The position numbers and the translations under genes are program-made. From Prochlorococcus sp. AG-409-P19 (GTDB lineage Bacteria > Cyanobacteriota > Cyanobacteriia > PCC-6307 > Cyanobiaceae): 64,000 nucleotides of DNA. Location of the stretch: the NCBI GenBank assembly GCA_003215315.1, contig QCKO01000004.1, positions 1 through 64,000 of the forward strand. The letters are read 5' to 3'. The notes beneath the pieces were generated by a model. That model searched no databases, was not told the DNA's origin, and saw only the letters and a program-made list of their open reading frames with translations. Every line of letters begins with the position of its first letter. Position 1 is the stretch's first letter. Positions 1 through 8,361 of the stretch are shown in pieces.

Positions 1-1
1 A

Positions 2-1264
2 GAATCTCACCTGCTCAAAACGATTGAACTTGAACCTGGTTTCGCAGAAGCTCATCTTAACTTAGGTAACATATGGAAAGATCTAGGGAGATCACAAGAA
101 GCAGAAGCATCTACGAGGAAAGCAATAGAACTAAAACCTGACTTTGCAGATGCTCATGCTAATTTAGGTGCCATATTGATAGATCTTGGGAAAGTACAAG
201 AAGCAGAAATATCTATAAGGAAAGCTATTGAGATTAACCCTAAGCTAACAAAATCATATTATCTTATGTCTCTACTCATTTACTCTTTATCATCTGACAA
301 TAAGTGGGAAAAATACCTTTTTTCGGATAACATTTACAAAGATCAAAATGATGTTAGCATTATTGATATTTATTTTGCTAGAGCAAATATTCTAGAGAAG
401 CATTCTGATTTTGATCAAGCTTCAAATTATCTAACGAAAGGAAATAATCTGAATCGGAAAATATATGGATCAAGTTATTTGAGTATAAAAGATTTAATGA
501 AAAAGTTCTCGAAAAAATGGAATTCAAATCATGGCGATGTGCTCAAGGAGGATGATTTGCCAACTCCAATATTCATTGTTGGGATGCCAAGGTCTGGGAA
601 AACAATTACTGAATCTATACTTGCATGTAATGATTCATTGCTAAAATGTGGAGAGAACAATGCTTTAGAGAATGCTGTTGAAATATATTTAGAAGGCGAA
701 AAAAAATCACTAAGCTTATATAAACTATACTTGGACAATTTTCAATACTCTGAGAAGTCATATATTTCAACCACATCCTCAATGAATTTGATTTATACAG
801 GTTTAGTTGCGAGCCATATGGAAAAAGTTAAAATCATCTATTGCTATAGGAATCCATTGGATAACATTAAAGAAGTTTATAGAAAGAATATGGGACTAAG
901 AAGCACTTATGCTACTTCAATAACAGAATTAGCGAATCTTTGGATAGAAACTTACTCATTGATGGAGCAATATAAAAATACTTATCATTCTAAAATCTAC
1001 TTTTTAAATTACGATAAATTAGTATTAAATATAAAAGATGAGATAAAATCATTACTTTCTTGGCTTGGATGGAAGTATAAAGATAAATATTTAAACCCCA
1101 AACTAGAAACAACTACAATAAATTATTCTTCGAGGCTGGATTCTATAGGGATCAACAAATCTCATATTAATTCCTGGAGAAATTATCAGGGTATGTTAAA
1201 ACCTGCAATTAAAATTTTTAATAACAGCAAAAGTCATAAGAAGTGGATTGAGTCATTACATTAA
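2..1264 (+). CDS. TPR-repeat sulfotransferase, 5' end outside the window
   Basis: The reading frame is open from the first bases of the window, so the true start lies upstream; the in-frame TTG at 176 is not a credible start. The first 250 bases or so encode tetratricopeptide repeats of about 34 residues (A-x-x-N-L-G pattern, proline at repeat ends). After a linker, from about base 566, comes a Sulfotransfer_3-like domain: PIFIVGMPRSGKT is the loop that binds the 5'-phosphosulfate of PAPS, and YCYRNPLDNIKEVYRKN resembles the 3'-phosphate-binding segment. The family transfers sulfate from PAPS to sugars or proteins. The usual S-G-T-T is S-G-K-T here. Such TPR fusions are common in variable regions of marine picocyanobacteria (known). 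The substrate cannot be told. A relic of a second copy lies just downstream on the other strand. Confidence 0.85.
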   Translation, partial: ESHLLKTIELEPGFAEAHLNLGNIWKDLGRSQEAEASTRKAIELKPDFADAHANLGAILIDLGKVQEAEISIRKAIEINPKLTKSYYLMSLLIYSLSSDNKWEKYLFSDNIYKDQNDVSIIDIYFARANILEKHSDFDQASNYLTKGNNLNRKIYGSSYLSIKDLMKKFSKKWNSNHGDVLKEDDLPTPIFIVGMPRSGKTITESILACNDSLLKCGENNALENAVEIYLEGEKKSLSLYKLYLDNFQYSEKSYISTTSSMNLIYTGLVASHMEKVKIIYCYRNPLDNIKEVYRKNMGLRSTYATSITELANLWIETYSLMEQYKNTYHSKIYFLNYDKLVLNIKDEIKSLLSWLGWKYKDKYLNPKLETTTINYSSRLDSIGINKSHINSWRNYQGMLKPAIKIFNNSKSHKKWIESLH

Positions 1265-1478
1265 TCACTATTTAAGTTTAATTGAAGGCAAGTGAATTTT
1301 GATAGCGTAACTCTGGCTATAAGTTCATTCCATTACTAGAGTAAACTCACAGCAAATACTTTTGGATTAAGTAATGAGTAGAAAGTGAACGGTAAAATAT
1401 ATATTTTCCTTTATAAATTAAAAACTTATACTTTTATCTAATATATTTGCAGGTTTCTCTAAAGAAATTGCTGAGTTC

Positions 1479-1503
1479 ATACTCTTAATTTAGAGTATTT
1501 TTT
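1479..1503 (+). terminator. hairpin plus T-run, possible terminator
   Basis: ATACTCT (1479-1485) pairs perfectly with AGAGTAT (1492-1498) around a 6-base loop, and six T residues run from 1498 to 1503. The stem is AT-rich and weak. It lies about 215 bases after the sulfotransferase stop and could end that transcript, but it also overlaps the end of the sulfotransferase relic. Confidence 0.4.
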
Positions 1504-1591
1504 CACGATATCTATCAGTGTTAGTCAAGATCGTGAGGATAGACTCTAAAAGTGTAGTTCCGCTTCTAGACATGCCTACAATAAAAATTCT
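1490..1591 (-). pseudogene. relic of a sulfotransferase P-loop
   Basis: On the minus strand, 33 codons between two stops read RIFIVGMSRSGTTLLESIL and then about 14 further residues before TAA at 1490-1492. This is an almost perfect Sulfotransfer_3 PAPS-binding loop (F-I-V-G-M-x-R-S-G-T-T-L-x-E-x-I-L). Two in-frame stops lie directly upstream of it, and no full domain exists around it, so it is a gene fragment. It faces the intact TPR-sulfotransferase that ends at 1264, and keeps the canonical S-G-T-T that the intact gene has as S-G-K-T. It is probably a remnant of recombination or decay in a sulfotransferase array. Confidence 0.7.
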
Positions 1592-1679
1592 CTATCATAT
1601 GACATGAAAAATACTCCAATTCCTAAGAACGGCCAATAAAAGTAATATTTTCTTAATGCCATATAGGATATGGCCATGA

Positions 1680-1768
1680 TACAAAGGATATACAGAACAA
1701 CTCCTCACGCAAATCGTTCTGTATAAGTAAGACGTCTCTTACGCCAGTGAGCAAGACGTCTTTTTTTT
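1680..1768 (+). ncRNA. candidate small RNA with a Yfr1-like loop and intrinsic terminator
   Basis: Two adjacent hairpins without an open reading frame. Stem 1: TATACAGAAC (1689-1698) pairs perfectly with GTTCTGTATA (1716-1725), and its 17-base loop contains ACTCCTCACGC. Stem 2: AAGACGTCT (1729-1737) pairs with AGACGTCTT (1754-1762), with an inner helix CTTAC/GTGAG closed by GCCA, followed by eight T residues (1761-1768), a standard intrinsic terminator. The loop differs by one base from the core of the cyanobacterial regulator Yfr1 (ACUCCUCACAC, known). In described Yfr1 the core is unpaired between two hairpins, not inside a loop, so this may be a relative, a variant or a coincidence. The 5' end is a guess from the first stem. 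Confidence 0.6.
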
Positions 1769-2090
1769 ATATAAGGAAATGCCAGCGATAAGATGAATAC
1801 CCATGCAAGAGTCAGGAAGCCATAGGGGGGAACCTACTACAAGTATGATTAGCAGCCAAATAAAGAACTTCTAAACAGCTATAACAAATCAATAATTCAA
1901 AGGCAACAATTTAAAATCAGAATATCAGCATGCTTAGAAGAGAACTTAAATATTCTATAGTCACAATAATAAAAGACTTTAAAATTAATATACAACCTAT
2001 TTGATTCAATAACGATAAAAAATATGTTCAATCATCAGAGTCGAACAATAGATTTTATAATATTTAGCAATAATAGGTTGCTACAAGGTA

Positions 2091-2300
2091 ATGATTGATC
2101 ATTACACCTACCAAGAGTGTAAAAAAAACAAAGAAATACTTCTATTAAAAATAAAGAATCTAGAGCATGGGATCAAGCAAGCCGAAGCTATGATTGCAGA
2201 ATCACAGTTAAATGAAAGCTCCTTAAAATATTTACGTCGTAAAGTTTCAGAATCAAGGCAAGATTTAGAAGCACTTTATTTAATAAAAAAAAACGACTAG
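2091..2300 (+). CDS. small hypothetical coiled-coil protein, 69 aa
   Basis: ATG start with AAGGT just upstream. The product is polar and probably all helical: residues 10-62 carry a heptad-like pattern of leucine, isoleucine and alanine (K-N-L-E-H, Q-A-E-A, L-K-Y-L-R-R-K-V) that suggests a short coiled coil. No signal peptide or membrane segment. It ends 4 bases before the convergent next gene. I do not recognise the family. The length and helical pattern favour a real gene, but chance cannot be excluded. Confidence 0.5.
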   Translation: MIDHYTYQECKKNKEILLLKIKNLEHGIKQAEAMIAESQLNESSLKYLRRKVSESRQDLEALYLIKKND

Positions 2301-2303
2301 GTC

Positions 2304-2519
2304 TCAATCTCTTGGGTAAAGTCTAGCAATCTTTTCTTCTCTTTCTCTCTTTTTATGCATTGCCCTGTTTTTTTCTTCTAATGAATAGTTCTCTGCACCG
2401 AGCTTTAAAAACACAAAATAAAATATTACGGTAGTAAAGAATATACCCAGAATCAATACCATAATCCCTATACTTGCATTAGGAGCTAAGTATTCAAGAC
2501 CTGAGATAGAACTAATCAT
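2304..2519 (-). CDS. small single-span membrane protein, 71 aa
   Basis: One strong hydrophobic segment at about residues 17-38 (I-G-I-M-V-L-I-L-G-I-F-F-T-T-V-I-F), then a highly charged cytoplasmic-type tail rich in K, R and E (residues 48-68). The ATG start gives a protein with a clear N-out or N-in single-span layout. No known domain recognised. It sits with other one- or two-span small proteins on the same strand (2624-2830, 2965-3693), with no sign of a shared operon beyond orientation. Confidence 0.55.
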   Translation of the reverse strand: MISSISGLEYLAPNASIGIMVLILGIFFTTVIFYFVFLKLGAENYSLEEKNRAMHKKREREEKIARLYPRD

Positions 2520-2623
2520 AATTCTAATTAAGAAGCAATAAATAAACTAAGTATAGGAAATAAAAACAAATGAATATATAAATCATAAAAGAATAGTGAG
2601 ATCTATAAAAATCAAAACAATTC

Positions 2624-2830
2624 TCAATCCTCTTCATAAAGACTAGGAGCAAGAATTAGAAACAAGTACCACCAAGTAAAAATAATTAACGAAATTAGTA
2701 ATAGTATTATTAGATTATGAAATATTAGCCACATTGCAAATAAAATAGTAGACCCAAATAAAATAATAGACCAAGGCTTACACCAAAATGGCTTTTCTGA
2801 CCAATATCTCTTTTGAGGATTAACGTCCAT
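2624..2830 (-). CDS. conserved cyanobacterial small membrane protein (DUF6737-like), 68 aa
   Basis: The product has the pattern K-P-F-W-C-K-P-W-S-I-I-L near the N terminus, two hydrophobic segments (about residues 20-38 and 40-58) and W-W-Y-L-F-L-I-L-A-P-S-L-Y at the C terminus. This tryptophan-rich layout resembles a small family conserved in cyanobacteria that I recall as DUF6737; the family name is from memory. Function unknown; thylakoid or plasma membrane location is likely. Clear ATG start. Confidence 0.65.
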   Translation of the reverse strand: MDVNPQKRYWSEKPFWCKPWSIILFGSTILFAMWLIFHNLIILLLISLIIFTWWYLFLILAPSLYEED

Positions 2831-2964
2831 AGATTATAAAAAGGTTTTACTCTATAAGTTTTAAGCTAAAATAACATAACACTAAAATGAAGTGATATAT
2901 ATAAAATTTAAATAAATTACGAGAATAAATTAAAAATCATAAAACCAAATAATTCCTAAAAAAT

Positions 2965-3693
2965 CTATCCATTCATCTTAGTTGTTCTTTTAAGGAATAT
3001 ATTTAACATACCTAATCCAAAAACTATTAAGGCAGAAATAATTAGAATGAAAAGGTAAGGTCCGTCAAGGACATTAATATCTCCACTCAGAACATCTCTA
3101 ATATTGCTACCTCTTATCTGGCTAAGTGTATGCCCACCTGCAACAAAAGGAAGATCAGAGATCAGTATGCTGATAATTAACGCAGGCATAAACTTTTTCC
3201 AAGAAAGCTTTGTCAACCCAATTGCATAGCAAACAAAATCAAACCATGAAGTCATTAAGAAGCCAGTCATCAAAAAGAAATTATTTTCCAAATATCGAGA
3301 GCTAATGTTTTCAATTTTTTTCATCTGTCTATAGCCTAATATTTTACGAACAAATCCCCTGCCAAGTTTTCTTGAAATAAAAAATGATAAAGAACAAGCT
3401 AATAAATCTGCAACAAACATAATTAACATACCTTTATCAATACCATATATATATCCTGCAATTACGGCACAATATGTTCCAGGAACTATCGGTATCAGAA
3501 TACTAAAAGATCTTAGAATTAAAATCAAAAAAGAAACATAAATACCATTAGTCTCTATATCATTTTGGCTATTCTCTATATAATCTTTAATCAAACTAAT
3601 ATCAAAATATTGATAACAAATAATTAATATAATGATAAATATGATTATCCATAAATATCGAAAAATGATGTGATCAAATAATTCTTTTTTCAT
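2965..3693 (-). CDS. VTT-domain (TVP38/TMEM64, DedA-related) membrane protein
   Basis: A 242-residue polytopic membrane protein with about six hydrophobic segments. The central part (residues 65-190) has the VTT/SNARE-associated family pattern: a P-G-T-Y entry, G-Y-I-Y-G with glycine-rich helix, the F-F-I-S-R-K-L-G-R-G-F motif, and a later F-D-F-V-C-Y-A-I-G-L-T segment matching the second re-entrant helix. DedA/TMEM64 proteins move or scramble lipids or act in membrane homeostasis (known of the family). The substrate is not evident here. It is flanked by hypothetical genes, so context gives no clue. Confidence 0.8.
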   Translation of the reverse strand: MKKELFDHIIFRYLWIIIFIIILIICYQYFDISLIKDYIENSQNDIETNGIYVSFLILILRSFSILIPIVPGTYCAVIAGYIYGIDKGMLIMFVADLLACSLSFFISRKLGRGFVRKILGYRQMKKIENISSRYLENNFFLMTGFLMTSWFDFVCYAIGLTKLSWKKFMPALIISILISDLPFVAGGHTLSQIRGSNIRDVLSGDINVLDGPYLFILIISALIVFGLGMLNIFLKRTTKMNG

Positions 3694-4261
3694 AAGATAA
3701 ATTGTTCTTTTGATTAATTTTTCATGAATAGAAAGTCTATAGAGAAGACTAGATCTCTAGTTGAGGCAAGATCATCATGGTCAAAAAAGCAACGGAAAGG
3801 TTAAACCATACTGCAGAAATTCAATCAAGTCCCAAGCGAGCCAATAGATCTTGTCAAATCTATTAGTATCAACTATACAAGTTCACCCATCCTGAAGGGC
3901 ATTAGAAGAAACAAACACCTCTAAGACTTCGGATTTAACATTTTCTTATCATAGTGAACATATCAAGAAAGCCCCCTCTAATAGTCTGCTTTAACAAGAT
4001 GATCTGTTAGCTACAACTTTAAAAGAAGTCGAAAGCTAAAGCAATGTTATCAACTATTAATGAACATATAATCAGATGCAAAATATTAAAAGAACATCTG
4101 ATATGTATTTAATCTCAAAAAATTAATGATTTATTAGAATCCAGAAAGCTAAAGACTGACTAAAGGTACAGTAGCGCTACAAATATCAATTAGGGATTTT
4201 CTAAAATTTATCTGCAAACTCTATAAAGGCTTATTATTGTTCTTAAAGTTACTAGCCCATT
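3694..4261. other. 568-base intergenic region
   Basis: No convincing gene. Two tiny plus-strand frames start at ATG 3724 (26 codons, basic) and ATG 3778 (29 codons) and are not supported by anything else. An 8-bp inverted repeat ATCAGATG/CATCTGAT (4071-4078 and 4095-4102) has no T-run. The end of the region presumably holds the promoter of the small gene at 4262. Confidence 0.4.
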
Positions 4262-4468
4262 ATGGCTGCCAATCCAAAAGCCGAAGTTATCAAGCCTGCT
4301 AGCACAGAATACAGAAGTAAAATATCAACCAAAACAAAATGGATTATTTTTTCATCTTTGTTTTTTGGAATGATAATTGCTATTTCTATACTTGAAACCT
4401 TTTTACCAATCATTGCTATAGGATTAATTATAGCTTTTATTTGGAAACAAGCTACTACAAGTAATTAA
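4262..4468 (+). CDS. small hypothetical membrane protein, 68 aa
   Basis: Polar, basic N-terminal third (residues 1-26, many K, S and T) followed by two close hydrophobic segments (about 27-43 and 47-62) that probably form a hairpin in the membrane, and a short polar tail. ATG start. Not recognised. Its neighbour at 4509 converges on it and is also a small membrane protein. Confidence 0.5.
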   Translation: MAANPKAEVIKPASTEYRSKISTKTKWIIFSSLFFGMIIAISILETFLPIIAIGLIIAFIWKQATTSN

Positions 4469-4508
4469 AAGGTAAATAAAATATGATTTAATCTTATTTA
4501 TAATCCTA

Positions 4509-4766
4509 TTAAATATTCCTAAGCTTCAACTTACAAACAGCTGTAGCTTCTGAAAGTGGCATTTCACCTGTGTTCCACTTTTCGTAAACACATGAATAAA
4601 AAGGTTCATTTGTTGAACTAGCATCATTTTTTTGATCAATTACAGATCTCAAATACTTTGCTTTAGCTTTTAGATATTCTTTTTTATAAGACCAATAAAT
4701 TATTTCAGCTGTACCTATAAAAAGCACAACAAAAACTAGTACCACAAAAAGATCAATAATAAACAT
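4509..4766 (-). CDS. small hypothetical membrane-anchored protein, 85 aa
   Basis: Starts with a strong N-terminal hydrophobic segment (residues 3-24) that acts as a signal anchor, followed by a basic region (Y-K-K-E-Y-L-K-A-K-A-K) and a soluble C-terminal part with two cysteines (about residues 59 and 78) that could form a disulfide. ATG start. Family not recognised. Confidence 0.5.
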   Translation of the reverse strand: MFIIDLFVVLVFVVLFIGTAEIIYWSYKKEYLKAKAKYLRSVIDQKNDASSTNEPFYSCVYEKWNTGEMPLSEATAVCKLKLRNI

Positions 4767-5014
4767 TCAAATTTCCCGGAATATCAATATAATGGGTATT
4801 CAAGGTAAATGTCACTTGTAACTAATACTCAACTGTTTGAGACACGAAAGCACACGAGCAAAACTAAGTAATTATTCCTTTGTACTCAATAAATCGTTTC
4901 GAAAGCGTGAGTTTTCCTCATTGGAGGTCTTGTAAAAAAAGTTTCTCCAATAAGGGATATCAGCACGATTAATAAGATAACTTGTTAGACAGTTAATAAT
5001 GTATCTTCTTTCTT

Positions 5015-6394
5015 TTGCCACTCACAAATCTTTTAATACAAAAGCTCCAGGAACCTGTTTTAAAAGGACACACAAGAACAATCCAATGGAGACGTACCCA
5101 ACTAAAACATTTGCAAAACCTTATTGATTTTAATGAGGAGGAAATTTTATTAGCCCTTAAAAAAGATCTTCACAAACCGCGGACAGAAGCTTATTTTGAA
5201 ATTATCGCCTTAAAGCAAGAGCTTAAGGTTGTCCACAAAAACTTAGAGCGATGGATTAAAGATGAACGAATAGAGGTCCCTCTATCATTAAAACCTGCAA
5301 ATGCTTTTGTAAGAAGCGAGCCTCTAGGTTGTGTCCTAATCATAGGACCATGGAATTATCCTTTCTCATTAACTCTTCAGCCTTTAATTAGTGCTCTAGC
5401 TGCAGGAAACACGGCTGTTCTAAAGCCTTCAGAGAATGCTCCAAATACCTCCTCTTTAATAAAAAAACTTATTCAAAAGCATTTCTCAGAAGATGTGGTC
5501 TTAGTCATAGAAGGGGATGGTGAAATTGCCTCTGAATTACTGCGACTAAATTTCGATCATATTTTCTTCACAGGAGGTGAGAATATAGGCAAAAAGATAA
5601 TGTCAGCAGCAGCAGAAAATTTAACTCCAGTCACACTTGAACTTGGAGGAAAAAGTCCTGCCATAATAATTAAAGGTGCTGATATAGAAATAACATCCAA
5701 AAGATTAATATGGGGAAAAAGTTTAAATTCAGGTCAAACATGTATTGCTCCAGATCACTTACTTGTTGAAGAAGCTCTTTATTCAGAAGTGGTGGAAAAA
5801 ATGAAACAATTTATACATAGTTTCTATGGAAACAATCCACTAATTTCAAAGAACTTGGCTAGTATTATTAATCAAAAACAATTTATCAGGTTAAAAGCAT
5901 TAATTGAAGACTCAAAAAATAAAAAAAGAATTCTTTATGGGGGAGATATCAACGACGAAGCAAGACGTATTAGTCCAACCCTGATAAAACTAGAGGATCA
6001 AAATGATCCATTAATGAAAGAAGAAATTTTTGGACCGATTTTACCTATTATTTGCATTAAAAATTTAGACCAAGTAATTTTTGAGCTTCAAGGAAAGCCA
6101 AAACCACTTGCAATATATTTATTTGGGGGAGGATCTAAAGAACAAGAGAAGCTAATATCAAAAACCTCTTCAGGAGGTATTTGTTTTAATGATGTAGTTC
6201 TTCATGTAGGAGTACCAGAACTACCTTTTGGGGGGGTTGGAGCAAGTGGGATGGGAAGATATCATGGAAAAGCTGGTTTTGACACTTTTTCTCATCAAAA
6301 ATCAATTTTAAAGAGACCTTTCTGGCTTGATATAAATTTCCGATACCCACCCTATAAAATAGATTTACAATTACTTAAAAAGTTTCTATCTTAA
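5015..6394 (+). CDS. aldehyde dehydrogenase, class 3 type
   Basis: Oxidises aldehydes to acids with NAD(P)+. The 459-residue product has the full fold and catalytic set: N114 in G-P-W-N-Y-P, E209 in L-E-L-G-G-K-S-P, and the nucleophile C243 in S-G-Q-T-C-I-A-P-D. The short length, the E-P-L-G-C-V-L-I-I-G-P-W-N-Y-P segment and the hydrophobic C terminus (F-W-L-D-I-N-F-R-Y-P-P-Y) match class 3 fatty-aldehyde-type enzymes. The start is TTG: an in-frame TAA lies 18 bases upstream and no ATG precedes the conserved N-terminal region. In cyanobacteria such enzymes may clear fatty aldehydes; the true substrate is inferred. No operon partner is apparent. Confidence 0.92.
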   Translation: MPLTNLLIQKLQEPVLKGHTRTIQWRRTQLKHLQNLIDFNEEEILLALKKDLHKPRTEAYFEIIALKQELKVVHKNLERWIKDERIEVPLSLKPANAFVRSEPLGCVLIIGPWNYPFSLTLQPLISALAAGNTAVLKPSENAPNTSSLIKKLIQKHFSEDVVLVIEGDGEIASELLRLNFDHIFFTGGENIGKKIMSAAAENLTPVTLELGGKSPAIIIKGADIEITSKRLIWGKSLNSGQTCIAPDHLLVEEALYSEVVEKMKQFIHSFYGNNPLISKNLASIINQKQFIRLKALIEDSKNKKRILYGGDINDEARRISPTLIKLEDQNDPLMKEEIFGPILPIICIKNLDQVIFELQGKPKPLAIYLFGGGSKEQEKLISKTSSGGICFNDVVLHVGVPELPFGGVGASGMGRYHGKAGFDTFSHQKSILKRPFWLDINFRYPPYKIDLQLLKKFLS

Positions 6395-6476
6395 AAAAAA
6401 TACTAAATTTTAAAAAACCTTAAGTTCTTATGGTAATTCCAGTTAAACATTATATCTTTCAAGAAACTTATAAGGC

Positions 6477-7328
6477 ATGAGATTCGCTTTCTCGTCATTA
6501 GTCTTGTTATTGGCTTTAGGAAGTAAGGCATACGCAGATATAGAAATTATACCTAAGCCAGGAGATGATCTAAGAAAAGTTTCTAAAGAGTATAATATAG
6601 ACTTGAAAACATTAATGCACAAAAATAATATTATAAATGCAAATATATCAATAGAAAATAAAAAAATAATCATCCCTCAAGGAGAAAGACCAGTTACATT
6701 AACTAAAGATATTTATTATAAAATAAAACCTGGAGATACTATAAGTAAGATTGCTAGGGAATATAATATAACTAGCCATAAAATAATAAAAAAAAATAGA
6801 TTAGGCAGTCCATCTCAAATAAAGGCAGGAGATTATCTATTAATTCCTGTAAATGCAGAGAGAAAAAATTCATTAGGCAATAGAAATCTCATCACTAATG
6901 ATTACCATGAATTAGTCACCTATCATCTAATATCAAAAGGAGACTCAATCTCTAAAATCTCTAATATTCATAATGTAACAAAAGAAACTATAATCGAGCT
7001 TAATAAGATAGCAGATCCTGGTCAAATAAAAATTGGTACAAAACTGCTATTAAAAAAACCTTCATCAAGAAATAAATCCTCTTTTAAAACCTATGGAAAC
7101 TTAAAGATTAACTGGTCTCAATGGGAATATGCTGATGGGAACTATATAACCTCAGCAATTAATCCAAATAAAAAAAACTTTTTTATTGCTGTAAATTGTA
7201 TTTATAAAAGATTAAACAATACTGACATAAACGGTAACTGGAAAGAATGGGTTTTCCCAACCCAAGATTTTGGATTTTCCCTAATAAAAGATGTCTGCTC
7301 TATTGTTCAAAATAATACGGTTAATTAA
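6477..7328 (+). CDS. secreted LysM-repeat protein
   Basis: A Sec signal peptide (residues 1-20, ending A-Y-A-D) precedes three LysM peptidoglycan-binding repeats at about residues 22-72, 80-128 and 150-196, each with the core D-x-I-S-K-I-x-x-x-x-N-V/I and the closing I-K-x-G-x-x-L-x-I-P. The first repeat is the most divergent. The C-terminal 85 residues carry no family I know, with two cysteines (in V-N-C-I-Y and V-C-S-I-V) that may pair in the periplasm. Likely a cell-wall-bound protein. No catalytic domain (NlpC/P60 or M23) is seen. Its stop overlaps the convergent gene end at 7321 by 8 bases. Confidence 0.85.
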   Translation: MRFAFSSLVLLLALGSKAYADIEIIPKPGDDLRKVSKEYNIDLKTLMHKNNIINANISIENKKIIIPQGERPVTLTKDIYYKIKPGDTISKIAREYNITSHKIIKKNRLGSPSQIKAGDYLLIPVNAERKNSLGNRNLITNDYHELVTYHLISKGDSISKISNIHNVTKETIIELNKIADPGQIKIGTKLLLKKPSSRNKSSFKTYGNLKINWSQWEYADGNYITSAINPNKKNFFIAVNCIYKRLNNTDINGNWKEWVFPTQDFGFSLIKDVCSIVQNNTVN

Positions 7329-8361
7329 TTTCAGGAGGATCTAATCGATCTGGATCTTCTTCAACGATCTGAATTCTTAACCTTTTACCGCCTGAAAGCT
7401 CACCCAAAGAGACTTTAATTTTGGATCCGGTCAAGGTTTGAAGAACTACCAAAAGTTCACGAAGGAAAGGTGTACTACTACCACTTTCTAACCATAATCG
7501 TTCTTGCAAGCCATCTAAACGTCTCCATGCAGTATGTAATTTCAAAACAGACGATTCAATAGATTTAGCTTGACCAAATGCATCGGCAAGTAAGCCTAAG
7601 GCATCTAATCTTTTAGCCTCATTAGTGGCTTTTTCTAAATTTAAATTCTTATCTTGAAAAGCTCTAAGTGCTACCGATGCCTCTAAGGATTTTCCAATCC
7701 ATTTTGCAGTATTTGTCATATCTTTAATTGAATCAACCTCTGGCATTTGCCTCAGTGATTCATAAATATCCTTTCTCTGAATTTCAGGCAACTTTGTTAA
7801 TTCCTTAACTAATGGCGCAACCAATTTTGGAGGTAATAAATTTGCCTGCGTGCGCTCACGAATCTCCTCCGGCAATAAAGGACTTGTTGCAGCCGTAAAT
7901 TCATCAGTTAGTGATCTGACTTCCTTTCTCGTAATATCTTTACCACTATTCGCGGCCTCAGATATCATCTGCTGCACTTCCGAAGGAGCTTGTGCCGTCT
8001 CAATAAATGCCCTCTTCGAGAAATTATTTACACTTTCTTCGTCCAACAATCCTTCTCCAACCAAATCATCTGACGATTCAGCCAATTGAATAAGTGAATA
8101 TGCCCGACTTTTGCTAATCTCCATTTCTCTTAACCATTGCAAAAATCCTGCGCCCCTTCCCTCTCCTCCTTTTTTTTCTCTCTCCCTGATCGCTCTAAGA
8201 ATTCGACCCCTCCATATTTCTGTTTGCAAGTCAAATCGATCACAAATAGACCAAGCTTTTTCTAATCGATTCAGAAATTCAAAACTACTTAAATCTTCTT
8301 CTTCTGGATCAGGTAAATCCAATTGCAGGATAGGAGATAATGAAACAGGCTTAGTTATCAC
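7321..8361 (-). CDS. conserved hypothetical protein with a helix-turn-helix-like N-terminal region
   Basis: A 346-residue soluble protein starting at GTG. Residues 40-95 resemble the regions of phage- and plasmid-type DNA-binding proteins that read R-G-R-I-L-x-A-I-R-E ... F-L-Q-W-L-R-E-M-E-I-S-K-S-R-A-Y-S-L-I-Q-L-A, that is, a helix-turn-helix placed after a wing of basic residues. The rest is helical, with a C-terminal segment (K-I-K-V-S-L-G-E-L-S-G-G-K-R-L-R-I-Q-I-V) that looks like a beta strand pair. I believe it is conserved in marine picocyanobacteria, but this is from memory and the role is unknown. DNA binding is inference. It converges on the LysM gene. Confidence 0.65.
   Translation of the reverse strand: MITKPVSLSPILQLDLPDPEEEDLSSFEFLNRLEKAWSICDRFDLQTEIWRGRILRAIREREKKGGEGRGAGFLQWLREMEISKSRAYSLIQLAESSDDLVGEGLLDEESVNNFSKRAFIETAQAPSEVQQMISEAANSGKDITRKEVRSLTDEFTAATSPLLPEEIRERTQANLLPPKLVAPLVKELTKLPEIQRKDIYESLRQMPEVDSIKDMTNTAKWIGKSLEASVALRAFQDKNLNLEKATNEAKRLDALGLLADAFGQAKSIESSVLKLHTAWRRLDGLQERLWLESGSSTPFLRELLVVLQTLTGSKIKVSLGELSGGKRLRIQIVEEDPDRLDPPEIN

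Larger units (their letters stand above)
1265..2090. other. 826-base AT-rich intergenic region
   Basis: No intact gene is seen. It holds a weak hairpin followed by T residues (1479-1503), a broken sulfotransferase fragment on the minus strand (1490-1591), a 7-bp hairpin GCCATAT-AGG-ATATGGC (1658-1674) and a two-hairpin candidate small RNA (about 1680-1768). Nothing recognisable is seen in 1265-1470 or 1770-2090. Confidence 0.6.
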
